In this document: piece by piece, positions 13,239 to 27,222 of the stretch | Numbering within the stretch: the stretch's first letter is position 1 | Layout of the letters: every line of letters begins with the position of its first letter | Source of the DNA: Nymphaea colorata | Lineage: Eukaryota > Streptophyta > Magnoliopsida > Nymphaeales > Nymphaeaceae | Assembly (NCBI RefSeq): GCF_008831285.2 | Contig: NC_045138.2 | Span: 30,351,934 to 30,415,933, forward strand | Length of the DNA stretch: 64,000 bases | Reading direction: 5' to 3' | Notes under the pieces: generated by a model | Databases searched by the model: none | Told to the model about the DNA's origin: nothing | The model's input: the letters and a program-made list of their open reading frames with translations, nothing else | Position numbers and translations under genes: made by a program

Positions 13239-14890
13239 TACATTTCATGAATCTAAATAATGAATTAGATTTATATATATGTATATGCCCACATGACCAT
13301 ATGTTCTGCATTTTCTATTGTATGCACCTGCAAGTACGTGAGATAGCTAATGAGTATCGCATGTTTTGCAAGCTAAAACAGTGTATATTTTCTTGGAGGA
13401 TGAAGACACATATAGTTTTGTTAATGTTGTTCTCATAAGGGGCCGTTTGTCATGTGAGTTTTTTCTCCAAACTTTATGGCGAATTCACAGTAACACTTAA
13501 ACGAAGTGTTCTCTGAATTTACCCCAAACAATGCATAAAATACTCACATGGTGTCCCTAACATCGAACAGCCTCCGAGGGTTAGACTTGAATTTACTTTA
13601 CCATCTTTTCAAGATAAAAAAAAAGAAAAAAAAACATTAATTATCACGACTAGACCTAGTTTACCAGCAAAATCTTGAGAAAAAAATGTGAAAATTCCAA
13701 GACATCCTGTCTAAGCATTGTTTTCTTTACACGGCAAAACAAAGTTTCTCAGTCTCTATTAGATAAAAAAAATATTAAAAAATGAAAAAAAATATTAAAA
13801 AATGAAAAAAAAAAATCTCACCTATGAAAAGCTACAAAAAGTTGGAGGGACCATCCATGCTTTATAAAAGGCGTTAAATGGCTTTGTCTATTTGATGTGA
13901 CACATGAGTCTATTAAGATTTAAGAGCAACCAAAAAGATTTGGAATGATGTTATAAACTATAAGTAAGAATCCACAATTTTTAAAAGAAAGGGAACCAAC
14001 TGAGAAAAATCTAACTCATCGGAAAGGGGAAAAAAAAAACAGTAGTCAAATGGAAAAAGTACTAAAAGAATAAACTAAATGGCGGGCATCATCTTTTACC
14101 TGATTTAGTGGCATACAAGAACCTTATTCACATGGTTAATAGGTTCATTAAGGCATCAAGAATAAAGAAGAACAAAAAAATTCCATACTCGATAAGATAT
14201 TATGTGGTTGATCTTGACTTGGCAGGGAACAGTAAGATTGTCATTGATTGATTTAGAGTAAATATGCTGTGGGCACGGAGGAAGAGTAAGGGCTCTCAGT
14301 TGGCGGTAGAATTAAATACACCTCTTACTCATCTTGGATTGGAATCTAGTGGCTATGAGATGTCTCTTTCCCTTTTCAATTATTCAGAACTGGGTTCAGT
14401 TCCATTTTTAATCTGAAAATTTGCTTCCCAGTACTATTTTGTTGACATTTTTCTTTGCCAATGCATTTGCTACAACCGTGTGGATTTCTACATGTAGTCT
14501 AATGTTTACTTTTCTATTCTTTAAAAGTCAAAATTGATCTACAACAAATCGGGAGAAATAAAATACAGAGGTATGCCCAAATCGCTTAACTTCTTGTTAA
14601 AAGTATTTTAAACAAAATCTGAACATACCAAAACATTTTTTATTACTAGTTGCTACAAAGCATATTTGATTGAAGTTATGGTTAGAAAAAAAAAAGTCGT
14701 AAAAAAACATTTAAATTAAAAAAAAATTATTTACTCGATATTTATTGTCGAACCACTCTTGATCGTGTCTATGAAACTAAATCGCACAAAGGCATTTTGA
14801 TCGTTTATTTTTTTTAGAGTCGTTTTTTTGTTCTAACCCCTACATTTATATATTAATTGCACGTTTACTGCGTTCGGTCTGGATGTCTCC
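13239..14890. other. Gene-free spacer before the ethanolamine kinase gene
   Basis: AT-rich with A-runs and a small duplication of AATATTAAAAAATGAAAA at 13770-13810. I see no coding region or recognisable element. Confidence 0.5.
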
Positions 14891-14897
14891 AAAGGGC

Positions 14898-14925
14898 AGG
14901 GAGAGAGAGAGAGAGAGGGAGAGCG
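14898..14925. promoter_or_regulatory. GA-repeat tract in the leader/promoter of the ethanolamine kinase gene
   Basis: A run of GAGAGA lies about 180-210 bp upstream of the ATG at 15106. Short GA or CT tracts at similar places precede three other genes here. Such tracts are common in plant core promoters and 5' UTRs and are known targets of BPC/GAGA-binding proteins. A role here is inferred. Confidence 0.4.
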
Positions 14926-15105
14926 GTAATCACTGGTTAGGACAGCATCATTCGTCGTAGTCATCTTTCATTATCAACGAAAAAGGCCCTACACAACTCG
15001 GATTGGCTTGTTGATCTCATTGGAGAGAGGGAGAGAGATCCTGGACTTTAGGATCCCACTCTCTCTCCTTTTGTAATACTCGAATCCACGAACAAGAAGG
15101 GAAGA

Positions 15106-18100
15106 ATGGTTGGGAAAAGAGTCTGCTCCTCTAACTGCATCCACTCTTCCCCGATGGATGTCGCGGGGAGTAATGGCGGCATCGAGGAGCTTCCTTCCTC
15201 GTCCATCACCGTCGAGATTGCGCAGCCACTCCCTCAGATGAAGCCCCACATCATGTTCGTTCGTATACCAACTGAATTAACGACGGTTTATGTTCCCTTT
15301 TCTTTTTTCTTTCTCTCCTGATAGAGCGTGATTTTCATTCTCCTTCTTCTGGGGGATCATTGACGGAGTTTTCCGTGTCTTCCAGAAAGTTGTGCAAGGA
15401 TCTGTTCAAGAAATGGGCTTCGTTCGATGATTCTTGTTTCGACATGGAAACGGTTTCTGGCGGCATCACTAATCTACGTGAGTGCTTGCCTCTTTGTACC
15501 CTTTTTTGTTTCTACCTTCTAGCTTTGTTGGTATCTCCTCTTTTGTCAAGTGTCTGCTTAGTTTGAATTTTGCAGTATGTCACGAAGAAAAGTCACGCTC
15601 GCCGTCTCTTTTGTGATTTTCTCTTTTCCATATCCTTGATTTTAGTAGAACTCCCGTTCGTTCACGACTACTGCATACGCAGACTTCTGGAACTCAACAA
15701 ACTTGTACATCTTGTTAGAAGTATTTGGCAATGGCCCTTTTGGTCCATTGTATCTGATTAACTCTTCCCATGGGACTTGAGGAATGATGGAAGGGAATAA
15801 AAGAAAAAGAGAAGGAAAGAAAAGAAACCAGATTCCAAATGGACAAATTCAAACTCGAAAAGGTCCTTTCTGATCCTCGAAGAATGAGGGACAAGGGGAT
15901 TGATCGAGAAAGATCTCTTCTTCTTATTATAAGTGTTGAATAAAGAAACTCATAGATAGACAGGATTACTTGAGAGTGATCTTCTTGTTCCTGTTAAAGA
16001 AATCCCAGGATTTTTGTTTGTCAACCTGTTCACTGTTAATTCCAGGGATTCCGCGATCGGTAACAGACAATCTCAGCAAAATGTATTGTCTGGAGCAGGT
16101 TCTCTATGTGAACCACTGTGCCATAAGGACCGAGCAGTGACCCGTAAATTGGATTCATACTGATTAGCACGTATTGCCTCCTTGCCGGAAGTTTTCTATA
16201 TAAAATATCTGACTTAATGATAGACTCACATACATATATGCATATGATGCAGATGGTAAAGATATGCACAGTTACATGTCTTTCGCACTCTTAATGTCTG
16301 CAACTATCCTTTGTGTTTTGATGGGTTGTTTTCAAGAATGGTAAAGTTGATGGATATAAGCGTGCCTATGCAACACCATGGACTAGCTGGGTATATTTTT
16401 AATGGTTATTATGGATCTGCTACTGGTGCCTAATGGTCATTTCGAGAATAGGTGTCGCTTTGCAGCTTTAACCATCAGTGTGTACACTGTGTTCGTAACT
16501 GAGGATTCAGGACTCGAGCCCTCAAGGTACCATTTTTGGTTTCTGCAATTCCCTAACGTGTCAGGGCCATGTGTATGGTACTGCATGTGGCAAGAGTGCT
16601 TATTAGCTGTACAATGTTTTACTGCATGTTTTTCAGCTGACCCTCCAGAAACATGTAAACGATTAGAAAATTTTGCCAAATAAGCGGGTGCTCAATGAAT
16701 TCAAAATGCTGTGGATGTTGCTGCTCTAAAATGAAGATATAAGCATGTCTTTTCAGTATCAGAAATGGGCATGTATATACAGGGCCAATTTCCAAATTAA
16801 TCCAAAGCACCTGCAACAGTCTTCTTCTGGGTGATTTTATAACCATCCAAAACAGCGCATCAGCACATGCGTACAATTATACATGCCACTTCATACCTTT
16901 CCTCCTCGAGAACCTTGTGTGTGGTCTTTTTTGGGAAATGCACGGAACAGCTTTAATGGTCAAAGCTTCATCCTTTAACTTCAATATAATATGATCAGGC
17001 TAGTGGCTTTAGTGTTTCTTTGATCTGTTAAAACTTACAAGTTTCACATTGCCATGCTTTATTAGTTTTATTTATATGCATTGCCTATCTCTCTTTTCTT
17101 TTCCATCAAGCAACATGCTCATTTTCGTTTGCACAAAATATATAATATACCCCACTGATTTTGTTAGTTAAATACTGACACTTGTGTAATATTTTTATAC
17201 AGGCATTACATATTTCAGTATCTGTTCATTATATTAGTGTTACATGTTCAAAATGAAAATATGCATGCATTATTTGTGTTTTTTTATGATGTTTGCTCTT
17301 CCTGCCTCATATTTGCTTGCTGACCCTGTCAAGCAATCTCACTATTTCTTTCTATAGACCAATTGATACTTATGAGAGTGCAGTTATAAACTGTATGTAT
17401 CTAGGGGCAGATGGGTTTTTGTGAATGCATGGTCTGCATGTGAACTCCTTCTAGACTAACCATGTCTGTCTCAAAGTTCTTAGCATGGTCTGTTTGGCTT
17501 TGGTGCTTTCACAGTGCTGAAGGTTTCTGTCACTGAAAACAATGGAAAAGCTGCAGTTTTTACAGTTCGTATATATGGTCCAAATACTGACTATGTGATT
17601 GATCGAAGTCGAGAGTTACAGGTTCGTGCTCTTTAGTTGCTCTTTTTGCTGACCAAGTTATGAACATTTTCATCTGTTCAAAGTATACCCTCTATTCCTT
17701 AGATTTCATTGGAAGTTCCTTACTCTGGTTGTTTCAGGCAATACATCATCTCTCTGCTGCAGGATTTGGCGCAAAGTTGCTTGGAATATTTGGAAATGGC
17801 ATGGTGCAGAGCTATATCAATGCTCAGACACTTTCTCCACCTGGTAAGTCTAGTAAGTACTAAGTAGTAACAACTGGTAATGTGAAGCATGTGTACTACA
17901 TTGAAGTGAAAAACATTAGATGGTATTGTTTTCTTCGTTCATATTAATACTTGATTGGAGAAAAATTTATCACCAAAAAATGCTCTGAAAGATCTCTGAG
18001 AGTTTCACCTTATTCTTTGCTACCTTAGATTTTTGTGCTAGCTATCAGATTGAGCTCCTTTGGTGAAGATTGTCATTTGATTTGACTGAAAAAAATCACA

Positions 18101-18208
18101 TGATAACTGATCATGTCCGAACTTCAGTTATATTAAAGTCCCTGATCTAAATTTCTGGATACTGAAGTCTGGGAAATGATGCTCCTATACCCTCTCTCTC
18201 CCTGTGTG

Positions 18209-18240
<32 letters not shown>

Positions 18241-21200
18241 ACGGAAGCTTAACACCTTGTTAGTCATATTCCAAATTTAGCAGTGTCATGCCTGTTCGTG
18301 CATGTGAAAACATGTATACAGAAAAGGAAAGATGTATAGGATAGACAGACAGTTATTGGGAATAAACATCAAGGGGTGTTCAATATTGTAAATGCTTCAG
18401 ATATTTTTATACTAGATCTTTCTAGAAACTGGGCTGTCAGATTGGATTCCATGCCCACTGGTCATCTTCAGGCTGTGGCGAGGCTTGTCAAAGAAAAATG
18501 TATTGCATGAGCAGAATGTCCATGTCTTGCAATATCTTGACTGTGGAGAGAGGGACATTTCCACTGCCTCACTGTTAGAGAATCAATATGGAATTGACTC
18601 CTTAAGCCACCTGGATTTCTCCACATTGCCAGGTAGTCATTGGGCATTATAGGTAAATTGCTCTTGTTTTAGGCGTTTAGCCATTGCTTTGTGAGCTTAT
18701 TGAGTTTTGTTGACTTCAATAGTACTTGGGGTGCTTAATTCCTTTATTACTCATTAGTTAAGAGGAAATTTGTATTGAGTTTTGTAGTAACCTAATGTCT
18801 TTACTAGTTTACCTAAATTCTTTTCAGACATGGGAAAGCCAAAACTTGCAGCTGAAATTGCAAGACAGCTCCGTATTTTCCATCAGGTTGAGATACCTGG
18901 TTCTAAAGAACCACAGTTGTGGAATGATATCATCAAGTTCTTCAATAGAGGTCCTTTCTTTGCCAATGGGAGAGTTCTACCCTGTTTTAGCATCACTGTT
19001 TCATAAATAACTTTGATAAACCATTGCATGATGCATACTTTCTTTTCCTCTCCAATTTCTGAAGTAAGATTTCAAAATGCAGCATGTGATCTCAAGTTTG
19101 ATGATCAGGAGAAACAAATGAAATATGATACAATTTCCTTCAATAAAATCAGGGACGAGATTAATAAGCTTGAGGTAACTTTCTTTCTGAATAATCTTAC
19201 TTGTGCTAATGATATTTTGCTGGTTACTTTTGTTCAAATGTGATTCTTTTTCATTATTCTTGTTGCAATCAGGTTTACTGTCTTGAAGATTGTGGATTGA
19301 TTTTGATTTTATTAGGCAAGATAGAAGTGTAACAGTCTTCGGCATGGTAGAAGGATGCGAATACCTCAGATAATGGGAAATAATTGTTTGCAGATGCACA
19401 CTAATGCATGTAGGAAAACCAGATAAAGCTTGTGCCTCTCTCTCTCTCTCTCTCCATATGCATATGCTTTCACACATGTACACACGCACACACACACTAA
19501 CATAATGATAATTAAAGGAAACCTAGTTTCTTTTTTTTTTCTTCATAATGTACCTTGTTGAGTTATCCTTTGCTCCATCAACTCTTTTCTTTTTTAAATT
19601 ACTATGTTGAAATAACCAAGTGTGTTTAAAAATGAAAAAGTGGACTTTTTTCTTGTAAATGATCGTACTTAGTGCAGGAAAAAAACTTGCACATTGGAGA
19701 TTGGAGATTGGAGAATCGGAGATTGCAAAGGCTGTTTGCATATTATGTACTTCATTTTTTTAATGGCTGAAGTGGGATCAAATACCTCCTATTTGCTCTT
19801 TTTCTCGTTATTGTCTCAATAATTATTCCAAGCACCACTTTAGCTTAATCTTTGCTCAGGATGATTGATTTAGTCAAATATTATATGTCTTTATGTATCT
19901 ATACACAACTCCCTGTTGATTTTTAGTTAACTGATAAAAGGAAAAGATTTATGTGCATAATGAAGGCTTCCATTATATGAAAGGAAAAGAAACATTTAAA
20001 TTTCTTTGCAATTCTTACCGAAAAGGAAGCAAAAGTTTTACTTGAGCTTTGTCTAGTCATCTTGGTTTGAATCATTGTCCCTTTGTTATTCTTGCTACCT
20101 GGATTCTTTGTTCTCAAATTTGCAAAATCATCAACATGTGAGGGAAGAGTGAAACAGACATAGAGATAAAGGAATGAGGATCCTGTTTAAAGACTAAATT
20201 GTGAAGGGGAATCTGGAATTCGGAACCACAACCACGACCAAGTTTCCTTGTTGAGTGAGAACAGCGATCTAGTTTGGCTCAGACAGTGGAAGAAGAAAAC
20301 CACCTGCTTGAACAAAATTGGGAGAAAGAAAAAAGAAAAAAAAAATCAGCTCCTTTTTATCCTTTCAGTTTGTAACTATGAGATTTTAAGTAATTTAGCA
20401 GCATTGGAAAACATTCTAGTTGCAGCAGTCTCAAACTTTTCGAGGAATGATGGTTGTTTCCCTTTTGTAAACATAGAATGCATAGTCAGTACTTGTATCT
20501 TTTATATCTATATTCCTTTTTAATTTAAATATGGCCTATTTTTAACAGGCCTTAACAAACCGTCTAAATGCTCCAGTAGTGTTTGCTCATAATGATTTGC
20601 TTGCTGGAAACCTGATGCTCAATGAAGATGAAGGTAAGCCGTCAGAACCCAACTGATGGAGGATTTTACTAGCTTTTTGTTCTGAGTGATAAATGGTAAT
20701 TGCTAAGATATGTTATTCCAGCACTCATTCATATTTGAGGACTTTATATATAGTTTTAGCTGTAGCTACTTACAAAATTGATGATTTAATTTCAGCCAGC
20801 TCAGTAACATCTTCATTGAAAATTTATCCTTCTTAGATGCTTGGATAAATATGAAGTGCACAAGGTTTAGGGGCATCAAGAAACCTGGATTGAAAACTTG
20901 TTAACCGAGTAAACTGAAGCTGCATGAGCAATTTTTAGTCATGTAAGAATGAATTTGTAGAGGATCACAGTGAATGAAATAATAGTGAATGAAATAATAG
21001 TGATAATATCACTGGAAAGTTTGGGCAACTAAAAGCTGCTTTTATTGTGAAAAAAGAACCGATAAAACCATAAAATAAGAGCTGCATGATAACGGACCAA
21101 CCAAGAAAGAAAAATGGAACATTTAAAATAGAAAGATTGAAATACTATGGAGGATGAAATGTAATAGTTGGATGCTAGAATCTTGCTGAGGAGAAGCACA

Positions 21201-22707
21201 ATTAGGTGGCTAACTGGATGGTCAGCTGCTTAGGTAGGCCTAGTGGCCTACCAATCTTAAAATTTGAGGAAACTATTTATATGTATATTCCCATTCATTT
21301 GTAGTTATACACTGTGTCTAATGTCATGCATGCTGGATGATCCATCTCAAATCAATAAGTTTTTTAGTAATAGTATCTTATTTGATCTTCATTTTCAGTG
21401 TTTGAGTGGATTTTATATGATATTTGTGATCTTTCTTTCAGATAAGCTATACTTCATAGATTTTGAGTATGGATCATACAGCTATCGTGGATATGACATT
21501 GCCAATCATTTCAATGAATATGCTGGGTTTGATGGTGACTACAGCCTGTATGTGTCTTTAGACCTGTTCATCTTCATCTAACAAGCATTTGCATCCAAAA
21601 TAACGCTTCAATTTTCCATTTGATGTAGGTACCCAGACAAAGGTTCACAGTACCATTTCTTCCGCCATTATTTATTTCCTGACAAACCAAATGAGGTATG
21701 CCTTAATAGTTGGCTTGTTCTTACATTGGAGGCTCTGCATTTTCTTTTTGTATTTTCGTCCTATATATGTGCAGCCCCAAGTTCTTCTAATTGGTTTGCC
21801 TATTTCTCTTCTTACGATTGGATAACATGCACCTGATGTGACCCTGAATGTGTCAGACAAAGGTAGACAGTCATATTTGCTGGAGGAAAACTTGGAGCTA
21901 TAAAAAAAAAGGGGGCTATAAAATGAAGTGGACTAAGAGTGAATAAATATGCACCTTCGTTCCCTTAATCAAATAAAGAAAATTTTAGAAGACATGACTG
22001 CATCCAAGGCCTCCATAATATTGTAGTTAATGTCATATTATTTCTTTTAGTTACGTAAAACTGCTCGTAGTTATTGTATCCAGACATCAAAAAGCAAAAG
22101 ATTATGTTGTTGCAGGCACTTGCCTCGATTTATTGAGATGTGCTTCCCCAAAAGCTTGATTTCCAGGCCTTTTCAAATTGCCAAATTTATAGTTGTTAGA
22201 TGCTAAGTTCCTCAAACTCGAACCTTCATTATTTTCTCTTGCATCGGAGTCAAAGTAAAATGTGTTAAAAAGTACTAGATTAATCACAAGTAGAAAAGAA
22301 TTGGTACTTTGCATTTTAAGTTTCAATCTTACATTTTAACTTTATACAACACTTTCCAAGTATTGCAACTAATGGGGCTTGTTAATATACAGGCGTCTGA
22401 TGAAGATCTAGAGGCTCTTTACGTTGAAACAAATTCTTATGCCTTAGCTTCACACCTTTACTGGGCATTGTGGGCACTAATCCAGGTAACTTTAGCCTCC
22501 CGTTTTCTTGGTTGATGACCTTTTTCTTGGCACATTTGTAGATTCCACTGCCAAGAAGTAGCGGATTTATCAAATTTTTCTGACTGACAGGCGAAGATGT
22601 CTCCCATAGATTTTGATTACCTAGGGTACTTCTTCCTGCGGTACAACGAGTATGAAAAGAACAAGGAAGCTTCTTTCTCGCTAGCACATGCGTATCTTTC
22701 ATCTTGA
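15106..22707 (+). CDS. EMB1187: Ethanolamine kinase (choline/ethanolamine kinase family), 11 exons
   Basis: Exons: 15106-15254, 15386-15477, 17515-17621, 17738-17843, 18828-18950, 19083-19174, 20549-20633, 21442-21547, 21629-21695, 22393-22485 and 22591-22707. All junctions are GT/AG and keep frame, giving 378 residues; the Arabidopsis EMB1187 protein has about 374. The enzyme phosphorylates ethanolamine with ATP, the first step of the CDP-ethanolamine route to phosphatidylethanolamine. Residues about 237-244 (HNDLLAGN) are the kinase catalytic loop. IDFEYGSY at 257-264 supplies the metal-binding Asp258 within the family's choline-kinase motif. VSGGITNL near residues 74-81 is the N-terminal nucleotide-binding region. 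The C-terminal GYFFLRYNEY is also typical. The first ATG at 15106 is used; a second in-frame ATG at 15154 (MDVAG) would shorten the variable N-terminus by 16 residues. The symbol is taken from the Arabidopsis orthologue. Confidence 0.94.
18191..18240. repeat. Compound CT-TG-TA microsatellite in an ethanolamine kinase intron
   Basis: CTCTCTC, then (TG)n, then (TA)n, within the intron between exons 4 and 5. Confidence 0.9.
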
Positions 22708-23899
22708 TTGGTTTAGTTGATCAGAGACGTGTCTTGGGTGGTTGTCAGGTTCGTATCATGCATTTCAATCTTCAGGCAGGAGATGGGAATGGTTTCGGCC
22801 CATCTTTCCTCCTCGAAATTTTCTCTTCCCCTTGTGTATTTGATCAGTTGTATTTAGTAGCCGTTCGTTTGGTTGTTATGATAAAGCTTAGGCTCAATCT
22901 CCTGGTTTGATAAATTTTAAATAGAAAAAATTCTAATCTACTGCCACTGTTTGAAGATTGGATGATGATGATATTGCTATGGCGCCTTTCAACTTGCTGC
23001 CAGAACAGTCTGGGCTTCACAATGGCCCGTATGGGAAGGGAAATGTACAGCCTCACTTCATTGATTTGCAGGAGAGTTTTGCCAACTATAAGCTGTTCGC
23101 TTTTGAAGCTGAAAGCTTGTTCTTCATCCATTTAAACTTGTTTTTGTAAGCTATATGACGTCATGATCGGCCATTTATCCATTGGATTTTTATTGGAAAA
23201 TACTAGTTTAGTGGCATCAGGAACTCTCTCTCCCTCCATGAATTCTCTCTCTCGCGCGCCAGTGCCAAGGATGTGAATGGGTCAGATCTGGATAAAAGTT
23301 CAGGTAAGCATGTCAGGTTTCTCCAAACCTTCCATGGAGAACGAGTTACCCGGATTTAGTTAGAATTCCTACAGTCTACAGAAGATTGAAGTGCATAGAC
23401 ATGCATGCGCGCGCACGAGAGAGAGAAACAGAGAGAGAGGTATTATTAATCTATATTATTAAAAAATCTCAAGATCATTAAGATATACGGACGGAACAGT
23501 TGCCTCAGCCCAACCCATTCTCAAAGACAGGATGAATTCACATGGAGACTGAGGATTCTTCGAAACCAAGAATCTAAATCTGCCACCAGCTTCACAAAAG
23601 TAAATAAATGGAAAATTGGATTTGAGGCTCGGAAGAATACTGATTAATCCTAAAATAAGAAAGTCGCACCATTAAATTTAATCATATAAGGTAGAAAAAG
23701 AAAAAGAAAATTATACTTCAGCCATACTCTCATAAGCTTCTCTCCATGATTTACAGCTTAACTGCATGGATAGATTAGTCACTTGTCAGTCTGTCTTCTA
23801 TGCTCACACGTCAGAATCTGTACTCAAGAACTAACGAGAAAATAGGGAACAAGTTGGATGCTAACCTTAGACAATGGTTGTTTTGCACGCGCTGAGACA
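22708..23899. other. Convergent intergenic region (ethanolamine kinase / Sel1-repeat gene)
   Basis: The two genes converge, and this stretch must hold both 3' UTRs. It contains a short CGCG-rich run and a GAGA tract near 23407-23440. I saw no canonical AATAAA close to either stop codon and no further coding sequence. Confidence 0.5.
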
Positions 23900-25380
23900 T
23901 CAATCTGATTGTACTTTCTCAGTTTCTAAAAGACGTTGCAACCATATCAAACCAAGGTCACATCCTGCTTTTGCAGCTATCTCAAACTGCCTCTTGGCCA
24001 GTTCAATAGGATCAGCATCATCGATCTTAGTGTTCTTGCTTGGGCCAACCCTCTTTAGGGAGAGTTTGTTAATCGAATCAGGAACCTTTGCACCTGCAAG
24101 TTGTCGAAAGAAGCATTTTTAAATAGCGGACAATATTTTGGCCTAATGGCAAGAGATTGTGTACCTTTTAGAAGAAGTGACCCATATGCTATTGCAGCCC
24201 CAGCATGTCCCTGGAAAATTTCTATACAGTAAATACCAATCTCGATGAATTCATTTCTAATCTTAACTGTATGTTGAACTGGATAAGCCATCAACAACTG
24301 TGAACCAATCGGCATGCAACTAATATAAGGTTGACGCTTAGCTTAGACAAACACATCGCAACAAAAAAGCTTTAACATGAAATATTGCCTATAGCTTTTC
24401 AACTTGATACAACATGCACTGATGAGATTTGCTTGGAGTCCAGACTTCAGAATGAGGAAAGCTAGGTCATTTCATTTCACTAATATTCTCCAAACCTACA
24501 TTTCAGCTGCTAGTAGACAATGTCAAAATCTCAGTCCAATCACTATAAATCGTTTCAACTGGAGAACAAGCCTGCCCCCATCCCAAGGTGTGAGACTATA
24601 AACTCTTTCAGTGGCATGTTCATAACGACAGAAAAGATGACTAACTACACCCATGTTGAACAACTAAAAAAGTAAAAAGTGACTAAAAAGAAAAATACAG
24701 AATTTGGAATTGCTACTGATTAATAAAAAAATTCATGTGTACTGTTTTAAATGGTTAAATACATCGTAGAAAAGTAAAAAATGACTAAAAAGAAAAGTAC
24801 AAAATTTGGAATTGCTATTGATGAATAAAAGAATTCAGGTGCACTGTTTGAAATGGTTAAACGCATTGTAGAAAGACCTACTGCCTCTGTAACATGGGAT
24901 CTTTAAGGAGGTCGCTGCACCTGTGTTATACCTGCACAGGGTGCTGCTCTGACTCACCAAATAATTGTCAACTATAAAAAGTGCAATAAAATTATATATA
25001 TGCACATAGACTTGAGTTTGACTGAAGTTTGGCATTGTCAAGTGAGCCATGAACTCATAATTCACATGTTTAGTCTCATAAACGATTTATTTTATGCTTT
25101 AGATGTGTGTGTGAGAGAGACTGCGTGTGTGTGTATATTATGGGCTATGTGCACGTTATAATAGCTTGGAGAAAAAATAGAGCAATGAAACAACATCAAT
25201 GAGCAGCAACTCTTTTGCGTCTGAGATAGGCGTTGTCACATGGATGCAGACACAGGAATGGAAAAAATTGGGTGCAGTGTATATATGTTCTACTCATGTC
25301 CTTGATACTCTCTCTCCTCATTCATTGCTCACCGTTGTGTAAGAAGAAAGTAGTATGAAAAAAGGAAGGGAAAGGAATAC

Positions 25381-25413
<33 letters not shown>

Positions 25414-27176
25414 GAGATTAAATTGATGCAGACATTGTTGACATATCATAGCAGTTCTCCTGTGATCCAGAATCAGGAAAGCCATATCAGTTTAAGAGAT
25501 ATAACAGAACATTTGCAAATCCAGAATGCATATGCAATACCCCGAGGTGTAAAAACAATTAAAATTACCTTCTCTGATGCTCTATGGAAGCACCAAATAG
25601 CCAAATCAATATCTTTCTTGACCCATTCGCCAGTCAAATGCATAATTCCTAGAAGATACAAGGCACCTGGATGTAACTGAAAAGCAGGATTTGTCATAAA
25701 CATAGCAGCAGTGGATGTGATTCAGGACTTGGCTGTACACCATGCATGTGTATGTGCTGCAGATAAAAGCCCTATGGCCGCTAAACTTTCTGACTTCATT
25801 ATGTATCTACTACCTTTCAACTTCAAAATATTCTACAGGCGTAACATATATCTAAGCAACACAGCTACCTGATCAACAGCCTTTTCCAGGTAACAGAAAG
25901 CTTGTTGCTCTGCCCGAATGATGTCATGCTGCCTTAAGAAATAAACAAGCAACCAAAACAAAGAAAATGTTATTGATTGAAAACGAGCATTCAAATAATA
26001 GACCAATGCAGAAACGTCAAATAAAAGCATAGAATATAAACCAGAACTATCTATTAAACTAAGCATGTCCCAGAACTAACACCCCAACAGCCAATAAGTG
26101 CCACACTCTTCCCTTTTACCAACAATGTTATCTGTATTACATTGCAACACAGTGTTAGAATAGAAATAACAAGCGCTACCCTCTTCCCTTCTTGAAATAC
26201 CAACAATGTAATCTGCATCCGAATGCACCACCTACTTTTCTACATCTCATGGAAGGACACAATATTTCAATCTTATAAGAAGGATATTCACCCTTATGCT
26301 TGGCAGACAACTCAAGGCTTCAAATCCAACAGATTGAGATAGATGAGAAAAGAAGGTCTATCCTATGCACTTGATGGAAGGAGACTGCTTTTATCCCAGA
26401 TCCAGGCTGGTTATAAATGATTCTGAAGTAGTGTGCAGGTTTCCTTTTATTTCATTAAAGGATAAAAGCATATGGATATGAAATCTGAAACAGCATGGAA
26501 TTCTTCTGTGCTGGGGTGACTCAGGTAAACTTAGATTTTCTTTTCCCAGAAAAATTGAATTTGGAAGACCGGCTAAGACAGGTAGGCCCCTGGGTTCGGT
26601 GATCACGAAACAGAAGGGAATGAATGAACGCCACTGCTGAAGGAAGAGGAAACAGTAAGCAATATCTTCCTAGTTTTGGCAGGCATTTGTGCAAGATAGA
26701 CCAAGTCTGATTGGTCCTCCATGGAAGTAGGTGCTCTTTGTTTGTTCTACTGCAATTCAGCAAGGAGATAGTGCTGGACCAGCTATCAGGCAGCTAGAAC
26801 CAGATATGCTATTTTAAAAATGATATAAAATTGATCTATAAATAGGCGATAAAGGTAGAGGCACAACACAATCTACAGGAAGTTTACATCGGGTGGAGGA
26901 AGCCCACACCTCATTGTCTAGCTATGAAGTGGACTAATTAAAAAGTCAAAATTACTACCACTGTAGTTCACCAATATATATAGGGACGTTGATTTGGTGA
27001 CACCTGTTAATATTTACTGAAGATAGAGTGACAAACACATAAAATGCTCAATCTATCTTAACAAGGGCAGATCAATAATACCCATGATTCTAGATTGTCT
27101 CACATGATTTCCCCATATGGAAACTGTTAATACACAATAAATGATTGAAGACCACAAATATATTAGATACATTGGT

Positions 27177-27222
<46 letters not shown>

